From Opitutia bacterium (GTDB lineage: Bacteria > Verrucomicrobiota > Verrucomicrobiae > Opitutales > UBA953), in NCBI GenBank assembly GCA_947465345.1, contig CANHZL010000002.1, forward strand, positions 1 to 49,462: a stretch of 49,462 nt of DNA. Reading direction: 5' to 3'. The notes beneath the pieces were generated by a model. The model searched no databases. It saw nothing but the letters and a program-made list of their open reading frames with translations, and was not told the DNA's origin. The first letter of the stretch is position 1, and every line of letters begins with the position of its first letter. Shown one piece after another: positions 36,223 to 44,397 of the stretch. A program made the translations under genes and the position numbers.

Positions 36223-37263
36223 ATGCCGCTCATCGATACCCTCATCGAAAAAGACGTCCTGCCGGACAGCGTGATCCGCTGGGGCATCCGCCGTCTACTC
36301 AAGCAGCGCCTCGCGGACGAGCGCCCGGACTCCGCCGCCGCGCGCTTCGCCAAGGTCGACGCCTTTGCGGCCGAACTACGCACACTCCCGGTAGCCATCG
36401 AGACCAAGGCGGCGAACGAGCAGCACTACGAGGTACCCGCGGCCTTCTATAAGCTCTGCCTGGGCCCGCGCCTGAAATACTCCTCCTGCTATTACGCGCT
36501 CGGCAGCGAGACCATCGGTGAGGCCGAGGAAACTATGCTGGCCCGCACGTGCACACGCGCGGAGCTGAAGGACGGCCTCGAGATCCTTGAACTCGGTTGC
36601 GGCTGGGGCTCACTCACACTCTGGATGGCCGAGCAATACCCGAATGCCCGCATCACCGGCGTCTCCAACTCCGCCTCGCAGCGCGCCCATATCGAAGGCG
36701 AATGTGCCAAGCGCGGCTTCAAGAACGTCCGCATCGTCACCTGTGACATGAATATCTTCGCTGCCGAAGCCTCGCGCTTCGACCGCGTGGTCTCGGTCGA
36801 GATGTTCGAGCACATGAAGAACTGGGGCGAGCTCATGCGCCGCATCGCCGGCTGGCTCAAGCCCGGCGGAAAGCTGTTTTTCCACGTCTTCACGCACAAG
36901 GACATCGCCTACCACTTCGCGGCCAAGGACTCGACCGACTGGATGTCCCGCCACTTCTTCACCGGAGGCATTATGCCCTCCAACTGCCTCGCCAGCCGTT
37001 TCCAGGATGACCTCAAGCTCGAGTCGCAGTGGGAGGTCGAAGGTCGCCATTACGGCCAGACCTCCGAGCACTGGCTGCAGAATACCGACCGCCACCGCGA
37101 GGAGATCCTCCGGATCTTCGCGCAGACCTACGGCGAGAAACGAGCGAAGGCCTGGCTGGCCAACTGGCGCGTGTTCTTCATGGCCTGCGCCGAGCTCTGG
37201 AACTTCCGGGGCGGCTCGGAGTGGATGGTCTGCCATTATCGTTTCGCCAAGCGCGCGGGCTAA
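36223..37263 (+). CDS. CFA-synthase family SAM methyltransferase 2
   Basis: A 346-residue methyltransferase of the CFA synthase/coclaurine N-methyltransferase family. Hallmarks are NEQHYEVPAAFYKLCLGPRLKYSSCYY (the substrate-side helix), the SAM loop LELGCGWGS at about 122-130, VVSVEMFEHMKNW near 190, and the C-terminal HYGQTSEHWL. It lacks the long N-terminal lipid-binding domain of methyltransferase 1. I start at ATG 36223; GTG 36208 is possible. It follows the small membrane protein, DUF2062 and DUF1295 genes. A substrate of phospholipid acyl chains is inferred from the family and context, though relatives also methylate amines. Confidence 0.88.
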   Translation: MPLIDTLIEKDVLPDSVIRWGIRRLLKQRLADERPDSAAARFAKVDAFAAELRTLPVAIETKAANEQHYEVPAAFYKLCLGPRLKYSSCYYALGSETIGEAEETMLARTCTRAELKDGLEILELGCGWGSLTLWMAEQYPNARITGVSNSASQRAHIEGECAKRGFKNVRIVTCDMNIFAAEASRFDRVVSVEMFEHMKNWGELMRRIAGWLKPGGKLFFHVFTHKDIAYHFAAKDSTDWMSRHFFTGGIMPSNCLASRFQDDLKLESQWEVEGRHYGQTSEHWLQNTDRHREEILRIFAQTYGEKRAKAWLANWRVFFMACAELWNFRGGSEWMVCHYRFAKRAG

Positions 37264-37306
37264 GTCCACGTTTGCCTCGGGACGGCCGCGGCGTTTGCTC
37301 TGCCTC

Positions 37307-38236
37307 ATGCAGAGCTACGAAGAGAACGGCGTGCCCATGGAACGATGGAAGGTCGGCGCCTCGACCTATGAGACCTGCTTGACCCGCGGAGCCCGCCTCC
37401 TCCGCTGGAAGCTCGACGTCCCTTCGGGCCACCGCGAGATCCTGTTCTGGCCCGAAGGCGCGCCCATGGAGCTCGACAAGATCGGTCCCGTGCGCGGCGG
37501 CAACCCGATCCTCTTCCCTTTCATGGGCCGCAACTACGCCGACGGCGAGAAGTTCGCCTGGAAGGCCGCCGACGGGGTCAAACGCCCCATGCCGCAGCAT
37601 GGCTTCGCCCGCGATTCCGCCTTCGAGATCGTCGAAAGCGGCCCCAAGCACGCGGTCGTACGCCTGGTCCAGGACGCACGCGGCCGAAACTGCTATCCCT
37701 TCGCCTACGACTTCCGCATCCGCTTCGACTTCCTCGAGCTCTTCCTGCGCATCACGTTCGAGTTTGAGAACCGTGACGCCCAGCCGCTGCCGTGGTGCGC
37801 CGGCCACCACTTCTACTTCACACTGCCGTGGCACCAGGGACTCAGCCGCCGCGACTACGTCGTAAAGATCCCGTCCAAGAAACAGTGGCGACACGCCGCC
37901 GACGGCAAGCTGGTCGCCTTTGGCGAACTGAAGGGCGCCGAGGCCATCAGCTTCGACAACCCGCATCTCTCCGACTGCATCTTCACCAACCTGAAGTCAG
38001 CCACACTCAGCTTCGGGCCAAAATCGGGCGAAGAAGACATCACCATCAAGGTCGGCGAAGAAGCGATTCCGGGTAGCTGGGCGAGCGTCGTCACCTGGAC
38101 GCCGGATCCAGAAGCGCCGTATTATTGCGTCGAGCCTTGGATGGGGCCGCCCAACAGCCCCGAACATAAGAACGGGCTCCGTTTTGCGGAGCCCGGTCAG
38201 ATTGACACCTTCGTCACCGAAGTGTCTTTGATGTAA
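37307..38236 (+). CDS. Aldose-1-epimerase/D-hexose-6-phosphate mutarotase family protein
   Basis: A 309-residue beta-sandwich enzyme of the galactose mutarotase-like fold. Visible features are GPVRGGNPILFPFMGR (the family's RGG.P.LFP), MPQHGFARDSAFEIV (HGFAR with a catalytic-type His), WCAGHHFYFTLPW (second catalytic-type His), and VVTWTPDPEAPYYCVEPWMGPPN (conserved EPW). It interconverts sugar anomers; whether the substrate is a free or phosphorylated hexose cannot be told. I start at ATG 37307. It is 43 bp downstream of methyltransferase 2 and may be on the same transcript. Confidence 0.88.
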   Translation: MQSYEENGVPMERWKVGASTYETCLTRGARLLRWKLDVPSGHREILFWPEGAPMELDKIGPVRGGNPILFPFMGRNYADGEKFAWKAADGVKRPMPQHGFARDSAFEIVESGPKHAVVRLVQDARGRNCYPFAYDFRIRFDFLELFLRITFEFENRDAQPLPWCAGHHFYFTLPWHQGLSRRDYVVKIPSKKQWRHAADGKLVAFGELKGAEAISFDNPHLSDCIFTNLKSATLSFGPKSGEEDITIKVGEEAIPGSWASVVTWTPDPEAPYYCVEPWMGPPNSPEHKNGLRFAEPGQIDTFVTEVSLM

Positions 38237-38246
38237 GCCGTGCGGC

Positions 38247-38486
38247 TTACTTGCTGCTCTTGCTGTTGAGGGGCAGCTTGCCCTTGGCCTTGGTCGGAGC
38301 CTTCTTGGCAGCGGCCGGAGCAGGCTCAGGGGTCAGCGCCGGAGCGGCGACTGGAGTCAGAGCGGCGGCCGGGACGAGATTAGCGTCGCCAGCACCGTCG
38401 GTGACGGGGGACGGACCCTTCTTGGGGCCCATGCAACCGACGACAGCGAAAGAAAGGAGGGAGAGAACGAACAGATTGCGTACCAT
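38247..38486 (-). CDS. Small predicted lipoprotein
   Basis: A 79-residue protein with a lipoprotein signal (MVRNLFVLSLLSFAVVGC, lipid Cys18) and a short Ala/Pro-rich, then Lys/Ser-rich tail (APAAAKKAPTKAKG...). It has no recognisable domain. I start at ATG 38486, which begins the signal; the ATG 17 codons upstream overlaps the divergent phosphatase gene. It is convergent with the mutarotase gene, 10 bp away. It may be an envelope-associated peptide or a processed remnant; function unknown. Confidence 0.62.
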   Translation of the reverse strand: MVRNLFVLSLLSFAVVGCMGPKKGPSPVTDGAGDANLVPAAALTPVAAPALTPEPAPAAAKKAPTKAKGKLPLNSKSSK

Positions 38487-38521
38487 GGCAGTGAGGTTAG
38501 GTTGCGGGGACTCTACCCGGC

Positions 38522-38983
38522 ATGCCCCAACGCACAAGCGCAGATTCTGGCCCCCTCACCCTCTTCGTCTGTACGGGTAACTTCTACCGAAGCCGCCATG
38601 CCGAGGCCCTCTTCAACTGGCATGCCGCCCGCTTAGGGCACCCCGCCCGGGCCTTTTCCCGAGGCCTCCTGACCTCCCTGGTCGCTGATGAACCCACCCT
38701 GATTTCCCGGGATACCGAAAAGCGCCTCCGCGAGCTTGGCATCCCATTGGACTTAACAGGCCCGGCACCCACCCAGCTTCGTCGGGAGGATCTGGAGCGG
38801 GCGCACCGGACCATCGCCCTGAAACGGGATGAACACCACGCCATGATGCTCCAATCCCACCCAGAATGGGCGGACCGCATCGAATACTGGACCGTGCACG
38901 ACATCGACTGCGCCCACCCAGACGAAGCCCTGCCTCAGATCGAGGCAAAGATCCTCGAACTGGTGCAGGGACTGCGGTCCTGA
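38522..38983 (+). CDS. Low-molecular-weight protein tyrosine phosphatase family protein
   Basis: A 153-residue protein with the LMW-PTP P-loop LFVCTGNFYRSRHAEALF: the nucleophile Cys and Arg are spaced C-X5-R. The late acid loop is YWTVHDIDCA, keeping an Asp but not the usual Asp-Pro. Members include phosphotyrosine phosphatases and arsenate reductases of the same fold. No ars genes are visible, so a protein phosphatase or small-molecule phosphatase role is more likely. The start ATG 38522 is 35 bp from a divergent lipoprotein gene and the gene is convergent with desaturase 2. Confidence 0.82.
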   Translation: MPQRTSADSGPLTLFVCTGNFYRSRHAEALFNWHAARLGHPARAFSRGLLTSLVADEPTLISRDTEKRLRELGIPLDLTGPAPTQLRREDLERAHRTIALKRDEHHAMMLQSHPEWADRIEYWTVHDIDCAHPDEALPQIEAKILELVQGLRS

Positions 38984-38993
38984 AGCGCGAAGC

Positions 38994-40181
38994 TTAGGCA
39001 GCCGAACCGGCGTCAGCGCGACGCAACGTCTCGAGATGCGAAGCCGCCTGATTGAGGAGGCCACGCAGTTCGACCATCGTTTCTTGGGCCACATCGGCCT
39101 TGGTCGCAGCCGCTTCCTTGAGGGCTTCGGCGCGGACTGCGAGTTCCTTGGCGAGCTCGTGGGCGGCGGCGATGGACTTGGCCTTGAGTTCGCGGGTACG
39201 GACGTCGAGGCGGGCGGCGAGGGAATCGATATCGCGACCAAGCGTACGGCTCTTTTCTTTTAGCTCGGCGGCCATGATACGGGAGTCAGGCACGCGGCGC
39301 AGGTCTTCGGTGAGGCCAACCTTGGAGAGCGTCCAGATGATCCACTTGGTGGGATCGAACTGCCAGGGCTTCACGCCGTTGCGGTAGTCGTGCTGGAACT
39401 CGTGGTGATAGTTATGGTAGCCCTCGCCGAAGGTGAGAAGCGCGACGGCTCCGCTGTCCCGGGCGCTATGGTCCGTGGAGTAAGGCTGGCGGCCGACCAT
39501 GTGGCAGAGCGAGTTAATGCAGAAGGTACCCTGCTGGACGACGACGGTACGGAGGAGGCCGGCGATAAGGAAGGCGGCGAGCGCGGTCATCCCGGGGTTG
39601 GCGTAGCCCATAATATAGGCGTAAGCGTAACCGAGGACGGCAGGCATCACGAAGCCGACGAAAGCGCCGATCCACTGGACGTAGCGATGCTGCCACATCA
39701 CGAGAGGGTCGGCCTCGAGGTCCTTGACGTTGGTGACGGGCGGCTTCGGCTTGAGGCGGAAGAGTAGCCAGCCAATATGGGCGTAAAAGAAGCCCTTGGA
39801 GATATCGTACGGGTCTTCATCTTCATCCACGTGCTTGTGGTGGATGCGGTGGTCAGCGGACCAATCTAGGGCCGAATTCTCAAAAGAGGCAGCACCAAAC
39901 AGGAGGACGAAGAGCTTCACCGGCCACTTGGCCTTGAAGGAAATATGCGAAAACAGGCGGTGGTAGCCCAGGGTGATACCGAAACCCGTCGCGTAGTAAT
40001 AGAACACGAACATGGCCCAGATGAAGCCCCAGCCGTGGACCTTATTGGCGGCGTCGACCGGCAAGGTGAATTGGGTCCAGAGGAACCAAGGCACCACGGT
40101 CAGCGAAAGGAGGGCCGTTCCGATTAGGAAGGAGGAGGTCACCCACTCGATGCGGTAGATGGGGAAGTTTTTGAACTTCAT
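38994..40181 (-). CDS. Fatty-acid desaturase 2 with C-terminal coiled-coil extension
   Basis: A 395-residue acyl-lipid or acyl-CoA desaturase. Residues 1-300 form the di-iron membrane enzyme with HRLFSH at 74-79, HRIHHKH at 111-117 and HNYHH at 256-260. From about 303 on there is a 90-residue tail that is almost entirely charged and Ala-rich with heptad-like spacing (DSLAARLDVRTRELKAKS, AKELAVRAEALKEAAATK), predicted coiled coil, which ordinary bacterial desaturases lack. It differs clearly from desaturase 1. The 131-bp gap upstream holds an AT-rich stretch that could be its promoter. It is convergent with the LMW phosphatase gene. Confidence 0.9.
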   Translation of the reverse strand: MKFKNFPIYRIEWVTSSFLIGTALLSLTVVPWFLWTQFTLPVDAANKVHGWGFIWAMFVFYYYATGFGITLGYHRLFSHISFKAKWPVKLFVLLFGAASFENSALDWSADHRIHHKHVDEDEDPYDISKGFFYAHIGWLLFRLKPKPPVTNVKDLEADPLVMWQHRYVQWIGAFVGFVMPAVLGYAYAYIMGYANPGMTALAAFLIAGLLRTVVVQQGTFCINSLCHMVGRQPYSTDHSARDSGAVALLTFGEGYHNYHHEFQHDYRNGVKPWQFDPTKWIIWTLSKVGLTEDLRRVPDSRIMAAELKEKSRTLGRDIDSLAARLDVRTRELKAKSIAAAHELAKELAVRAEALKEAAATKADVAQETMVELRGLLNQAASHLETLRRADAGSAA

Positions 40182-40312
40182 AGTAGGGGGTCAAGTTAGC
40201 CCAACCCCCCTCTGAGGCGAGAGCAATCAACCGCCCTAAAATGGCTAAAAGGCGGTTCTAAATTCGCTATTTCCGTAACCTCATTCCAATAAATGACGCG
40301 GGCCCTATTCGC

Positions 40313-40750
40313 TTAGTCGCGACGCCGACGGCCGATGGAGTTCTTCACCGGAATGATGCGCACCGGTTCGCGCGTCTTAATCCACAGATCGCTCTCCTTG
40401 AAAAGTTTTCCCGAGATGCTCTGTACGGCGTCACCAAAGGACTCGACTGGGAGGCGCTGTCCCTTCGGCGATTCATTAAAGGCCTTGGCGACGTCGACAA
40501 TCTTGGCGGAGACTTCCGCGGGGTCATCGTCTTCGAGTAGCTGCACGACCCAGCCGGTCAGATCCTTAGGCAGACCGTCCTCGGGTTCGCTGACTAGGAC
40601 GAGCATCTGCTTCTTGGCCGGCTTCTCGCGCTCGACGGCATCCTCGGCCACGACGTCGCGTAGCTGATTGAGGATTTCGGCGGCGAGGCGGACGTCGACG
40701 CCGTTCTCCTTGAGGATCTTCTGGACGACTTCGAGGTCTACTTTGGCCAT
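40313..40750 (-). CDS. Conserved-looking hypothetical protein
   Basis: A 145-residue soluble protein (MAKVDLEVVQKILKENGVD...) with an acidic helical N-terminal half, MLVLVSEPEDGLPKDLTGWVVQ in the centre (a beta-strand-like segment), and a very basic end (NSIGRRRRD). I start at ATG 40750; the longer frame runs into repeat DNA. No signal peptide or membrane helix is seen. I do not recognise a family. Its codon use matches the surrounding genes, which supports a real gene. Confidence 0.65.
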   Translation of the reverse strand: MAKVDLEVVQKILKENGVDVRLAAEILNQLRDVVAEDAVEREKPAKKQMLVLVSEPEDGLPKDLTGWVVQLLEDDDPAEVSAKIVDVAKAFNESPKGQRLPVESFGDAVQSISGKLFKESDLWIKTREPVRIIPVKNSIGRRRRD

Positions 40751-41092
40751 AGGCCTCCAAGAGACTCCAAGCACCCCAGCGAGGGAAGCCGGAGTTATTC
40801 GCAACGCGGCAAAGCCTTGCCAGGAAGGCACCAATCAAAGGGAAACCGGAGACCGGATGATTCGCTGGAGTGAACCTTTATCGGGTGACAGGTGACGGGC
40901 ACAGGAGTCAGGAGTTCAGGCTCCGGCCGTTCGGGGGTCAGCCGCGGGATCCCGAAGCCGAGACCTGAAACTAAGCCCCGCAGCATCCTTTCCGGTCTCC
41001 CCATGAGCCCTGCATCGGCCTACCCCAGCCCCTACCCCTACCCCTTTGCTCTCTATTTGCCTCCCCCTCCCCTTTCCCTCTTAACCCCCCTC
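40751..41092. other. 342-bp intergenic gap with dispersed modules
   Basis: No gene is seen. The gap holds AATCAAAGGGAAACCGG (40832-40848), GGTGACAGGTGACGGGC (40882-40898), a GCCGAGACCTGAAAC piece related to the 25828-25948 palindrome, CCTTTCCGGTCTCCCC (40988-41003), and pyrimidine-rich tracts of CCCCTA units before trmB. Confidence 0.55.
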
Positions 41093-41701
41093 GTGCCAGA
41101 ACATACCAAAGTCATGGGCAAGGAGTGGGCAGACGCCCGCCGGTCGACCAACGTGGCCCGTCTGGCCGCGACACTAGCCGACGCCTTGGTCGGCCGGATG
41201 GACATCACCTTCGAGCTGGGCTGCGGGCACGGACACTGGCTCGCCGCCTACGCCGCCGCGCATCCCGACGAATTTTGCGTAGGCATCGACCTGATCACCC
41301 ACCGCGTCGAACGCTCCGTCCGCAAGCAAACACTCGGCAAACTGGATAACGTTATTTTCCTGAAGGCCGAAGCGATGGAGTTTCTCGAAGCGCTCCCGGC
41401 CGCCATCGTACTTCGGAAGATCTTCATCCTCTATCCAGATCCGTGGCCGAAGAAGAAGCATCACAAGAACCGCTTCATCAATACCGAGAGCCTCGACCTC
41501 CTAGCCAAGCGTGCGGCCACCGGCACACGCCTGCACTTCCGAACCGACGACGCGGATTACTTCAGTTGGACAAATGAATTCCTCGTCGCACACGCACGCT
41601 GGCAGGTGGCGCCTGGCATCGCATGGCCGTTCGAGCAGAAGACGTTCTTCGAAGAACGGATGAAAGATAAGCGGGACGTCATCGCAGACCTCACGGATTA
41701 A
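41093..41701 (+). CDS. trmB: tRNA (guanine-46-N7)-methyltransferase TrmB
   Basis: About 202 residues. The SAM loop is FELGCGHGHWLAAYA near residue 42, followed by FCVGIDL, and the TrmB signature ILYPDPWPKKKHHKNRF near 118-135, in which the Asp-Pro-Trp-Pro-Lys binds the target G. The end has FRTDDADYFSWTNEFL. The N-terminus is shorter than in E. coli. I start at GTG 41093; ATG 41114 is equally possible and would give 195 residues. No clear ribosome-binding site is seen at either. It makes m7G46 in tRNA. Confidence 0.9.
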   Translation: MPEHTKVMGKEWADARRSTNVARLAATLADALVGRMDITFELGCGHGHWLAAYAAAHPDEFCVGIDLITHRVERSVRKQTLGKLDNVIFLKAEAMEFLEALPAAIVLRKIFILYPDPWPKKKHHKNRFINTESLDLLAKRAATGTRLHFRTDDADYFSWTNEFLVAHARWQVAPGIAWPFEQKTFFEERMKDKRDVIADLTD

Positions 41702-41740
41702 TTCTGCTCACATACCTTCTGATAAGTGTCTCATTAAGAG

Positions 41741-41756
41741 TAGGTAAGAGTACCTA
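41741..41756. promoter_or_regulatory. Dyad upstream of pyruvate kinase
   Basis: TAGGTA-AGAG-TACCTA is a perfect 6-bp inverted repeat in an AT-rich stretch 46 bp before the pyk start, next to repeats of AGAG. It is an operator or leader-hairpin candidate. Confidence 0.3.
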
Positions 41757-41801
41757 ATGCTTTCCCTTGCGTTGCAGGGCTTCATTCCTAGTCATTAAGC
41801 C

Positions 41802-43241
41802 GTGAAGTCCTTCCGTCACACTCGCATCACTTTCACCATCGGTCCGGCCACCGAATCGGAGGCCCAGTTAGAAGCGATCATCAACGCCGGCGCCAACGTG
41901 GTCCGCCTCAATATGGCTCATGCTGACCACGCCTGGGTCCGCACGACTGTCGAACGTGTCCGGATGGTCAGCCGCCGTATGAAAAAGGAACTTGGCGTGA
42001 TGATGGACATCAAGGGCCCGGAAATCCGCACCGGTGCCCGCAAGGAAGCCACTCAGCTCACCGTCGGGCAGGTCGTCGACGTCACCGGCTCGGATACCGC
42101 CCAGGCTGACGGCGAGATCCTCGTCATCCCCACCAATTACCCGAAGATGATCAGCGCGGTGCCCGTGGGCGGCGTGGTCTTGGTCGATAACGGCCTCATC
42201 CAGCTCCGCGTCCTCGAACAGAAGAAGGATCGCCTCCGCTGCAAGGTCGAGCAGCCCGGTCCTCTCGGCAGCCGCCGCCACATCAATCTTCCCGGCGTCA
42301 AGGTCGACCTCCCTGCCCTCACCGACAAGGACCGCGCTGACGTTGCCGTCGGTTGCGAAGTCGGTGTCGACTTCTACGCCCTCTCGTTCGTCCGCGAGGC
42401 CGCCGACGTCTATGCGCTCCGCACGCTGCTCGCGCAGCATGAGTCGAAGGCGCACATCATCTCGAAGATCGAGGACCAATCCGCGATTGAACACCTCGGC
42501 TCCATTCTCGAGGCCACCGACGCGTTGATGGTCGCTCGCGGCGACCTCGGCATCGAGATCCCTTACGAGACCCTCCCGCTCATCCAACGCCGCGCGGTCG
42601 CCATGGCCATCGCCTGCCGCAAGCCGGTGATTGTCGCCACGCACATGCTGGAGTCGATGATCCAGAACCCGGTCCCGACCCGCGCCGAAGTCACCGACGT
42701 CTCCAACGCTGTACTCGAGATGGCCGACTCCGTCATGCTCTCCGGCGAGACCACCACAGGTAAGCACCCCATCCGCTGCGTCGAGGTGATGACCCGCATC
42801 GCGAAGACGACTGAGAACGAGCTCCCGCGCGTGCTTTCGCCTGAACAGCCCAACGAAACCCCGAAGATCAAGCTCCTCCGCGCCGCCGCTGGCCTGGCCC
42901 AGGATCTCGGCAATACGGGCATCATCGCTTTTACGCGCAATGGCGACGTGCCTCGCACCCTTTCCTCCCTTCGCACCGTGGGCTGCCCCATCTACGCGTT
43001 CATGGAAGAGGAACACGTCCATCGGAAGATGAGCCTCCTCTGGGGCGTCGAATCGTTCCAGACGAAGTTCGCGCCCAAGGCCGAGGACAACATCACGCTG
43101 GCACTCATCCGCCTGCGCGACGAAGGCTACTGCGTGCCCGGCCAGATGCTCGTCATCGTGACCAACGTTATTCTCGGCCCGACCGTCATCGATTCCGTCC
43201 AGCTGCGTTCGGTGCCGGCAATCGAAGCACCGAAGGTGTAA
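41802..43241 (+). CDS. pyk: Pyruvate kinase
   Basis: A 479-residue glycolytic enzyme converting phosphoenolpyruvate and ADP to pyruvate and ATP. Visible features are RITFTIGPAT and NVVRLNMAHADH at the N-terminus, MMDIKGPEIRTG, the B-domain region (about 75-175), DFYALSFVREA, SKIEDQSAIEHL (K and E of the metal site), VARGDLGIEI, and THMLESMIQNPVPTRAEVTDVSNAV, where most kinases have TQMLESM. The C-terminal allosteric domain is present. The start is GTG 41802; a TAA lies two codons upstream so no earlier start is possible. It is flanked by a BIME downstream. Confidence 0.95.
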   Translation: MKSFRHTRITFTIGPATESEAQLEAIINAGANVVRLNMAHADHAWVRTTVERVRMVSRRMKKELGVMMDIKGPEIRTGARKEATQLTVGQVVDVTGSDTAQADGEILVIPTNYPKMISAVPVGGVVLVDNGLIQLRVLEQKKDRLRCKVEQPGPLGSRRHINLPGVKVDLPALTDKDRADVAVGCEVGVDFYALSFVREAADVYALRTLLAQHESKAHIISKIEDQSAIEHLGSILEATDALMVARGDLGIEIPYETLPLIQRRAVAMAIACRKPVIVATHMLESMIQNPVPTRAEVTDVSNAVLEMADSVMLSGETTTGKHPIRCVEVMTRIAKTTENELPRVLSPEQPNETPKIKLLRAAAGLAQDLGNTGIIAFTRNGDVPRTLSSLRTVGCPIYAFMEEEHVHRKMSLLWGVESFQTKFAPKAEDNITLALIRLRDEGYCVPGQMLVIVTNVILGPTVIDSVQLRSVPAIEAPKV

Positions 43242-43290
43242 GGCTAGCGCGTGGGGATCTGCTGGTAGGGTGAACGGCTGCGAAGCATAA

Positions 43291-43416
43291 GGTAGGGACG
43301 TGATTGCCATCACGTCCGTTCGCCGACGGATATAGCGGCATCCTCAAGGTTAGCTAAGACCCGACGAATCCCCACCTACGGTCTCGAACGGCGGCGATAG
43401 CAATCGCCGCCCTACC
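43291..43416. repeat. BIME-like paired palindrome, copy 7
   Basis: It has the full architecture: GGTAGGG, ACGTGAT-TGCC-ATCACGT, CCGTTCG, spacer with CTAAGACCCGACGA, CGAACGG, CGGCGAT-AGCA-ATCGCCG and CCCTACC. In the right hairpin both arms changed together compared with copy 6 (GGTGAT/ATCACC to GGCGAT/ATCGCC). A partial TTCGCAGC module precedes it at 43261-43287. Confidence 0.82.
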
Positions 43417-43424
43417 CGTTCCCA

Positions 43425-44288
43425 TCACACTTGGAAATACCTTCGTGCCAACGCCTGCGTGCCGGAATCACCTTCACCAGCGGCAACGACGTCGGCGTAG
43501 AGCTTAGCCGCGAGTTCGAGGCCGGGTAGTTTGATGCCCTGCTCCTTACACACGTCGAGCGACAGACCGATGTCCTTCACAAAATGCTTCACGTAGAAGC
43601 CTGGGGCGAAGTCGCCCTTCAGCACGCGAGGGGCGAGGTTGAGCAGCGCCCAGCTCGAAGCGCCGCCGCCGGAGATTGAGCGGAGCGTGGTCTCGAGATT
43701 CAGGCCGGTGGCGTGGGCGAACGCCAGGGCTTCGGACATCGCGATCATGCCGGACGCGATGCCGATCTGGTTGGCGAGCTTGCAGAGCTGACCGGTGCCG
43801 GGACCGCCCTGGAGGACAATCGTCTTGCCCATCGCGGCGAAGAGCGGGTGGGCGAAATCATAATCCTTCTGCACACCCCCGACCATGATGGTGAGCGTGC
43901 CTTCGCGTGCGCCACGGTCACCACCGGAGACCGGAGCGTCGAGCGGACCAAAGCCCTTGGCTGCAGCCTCGGTGGCCAGCGAGCGAGCGAGCGCCGGGCT
44001 AGAGGTGGTCATGTCAATGAGCACGCAACCCGCCTTCGCCGTGGACATGAAACCCTGCGGGCCACGCCAGACTTCCTCGACGTCGTTCGGGTAGCCGACC
44101 ATCGAGATCACCGCGTCGACACCCTTGGCGGCCTCGGCCGGCGAGGCGGCCCACTTCGCTCCGAGCACGAAGAGGTCATCGGCCTTGGCCTTCGTACGGG
44201 TGTAGACCGTGACCTCATGGCCGGCCTTAATGAGATTAGCCACCATGCTCTTGCCCATCACCCCAGTGCCAACGAACGCGATTTTCAT
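43425..44288 (-). CDS. 3-hydroxyisobutyrate dehydrogenase family NAD(P)-dependent oxidoreductase
   Basis: A 287-residue beta-hydroxyacid dehydrogenase: MKIAFVGTGVMGKSM (dinucleotide fold), VISMVGYPNDVEEV, APVSGGDRGAREGTLTIMVGG (substrate-binding motif), and GPGTGQLCKLANQ with the catalytic Lys near 170. Substrates of this family include 3-hydroxyisobutyrate, tartronate semialdehyde and succinic semialdehyde; which one applies here cannot be told. I start at ATG 44288. It is divergent from xseA (109 bp) and convergent with pyk across BIME copy 7. Confidence 0.88.
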   Translation of the reverse strand: MKIAFVGTGVMGKSMVANLIKAGHEVTVYTRTKAKADDLFVLGAKWAASPAEAAKGVDAVISMVGYPNDVEEVWRGPQGFMSTAKAGCVLIDMTTSSPALARSLATEAAAKGFGPLDAPVSGGDRGAREGTLTIMVGGVQKDYDFAHPLFAAMGKTIVLQGGPGTGQLCKLANQIGIASGMIAMSEALAFAHATGLNLETTLRSISGGGASSWALLNLAPRVLKGDFAPGFYVKHFVKDIGLSLDVCKEQGIKLPGLELAAKLYADVVAAGEGDSGTQALARRYFQV

Positions 44289-44397
44289 ACGGTGAGTGAA
44301 AGAAAAATGGAGGACTGAGTCGAGGACGGGAAATGCCTTGGGTAGGCGAAGGTCCTCCTCGCTTGCCCTTCCCCGCCGAATCCCCGAGCCTGTCGCC

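Noticed and set aside
41868..43313. A 481-codon minus-strand open frame
   Set aside because: It is antisense to pyk and runs into a BIME repeat; its composition is Asp/His/Val-rich shadow sequence.
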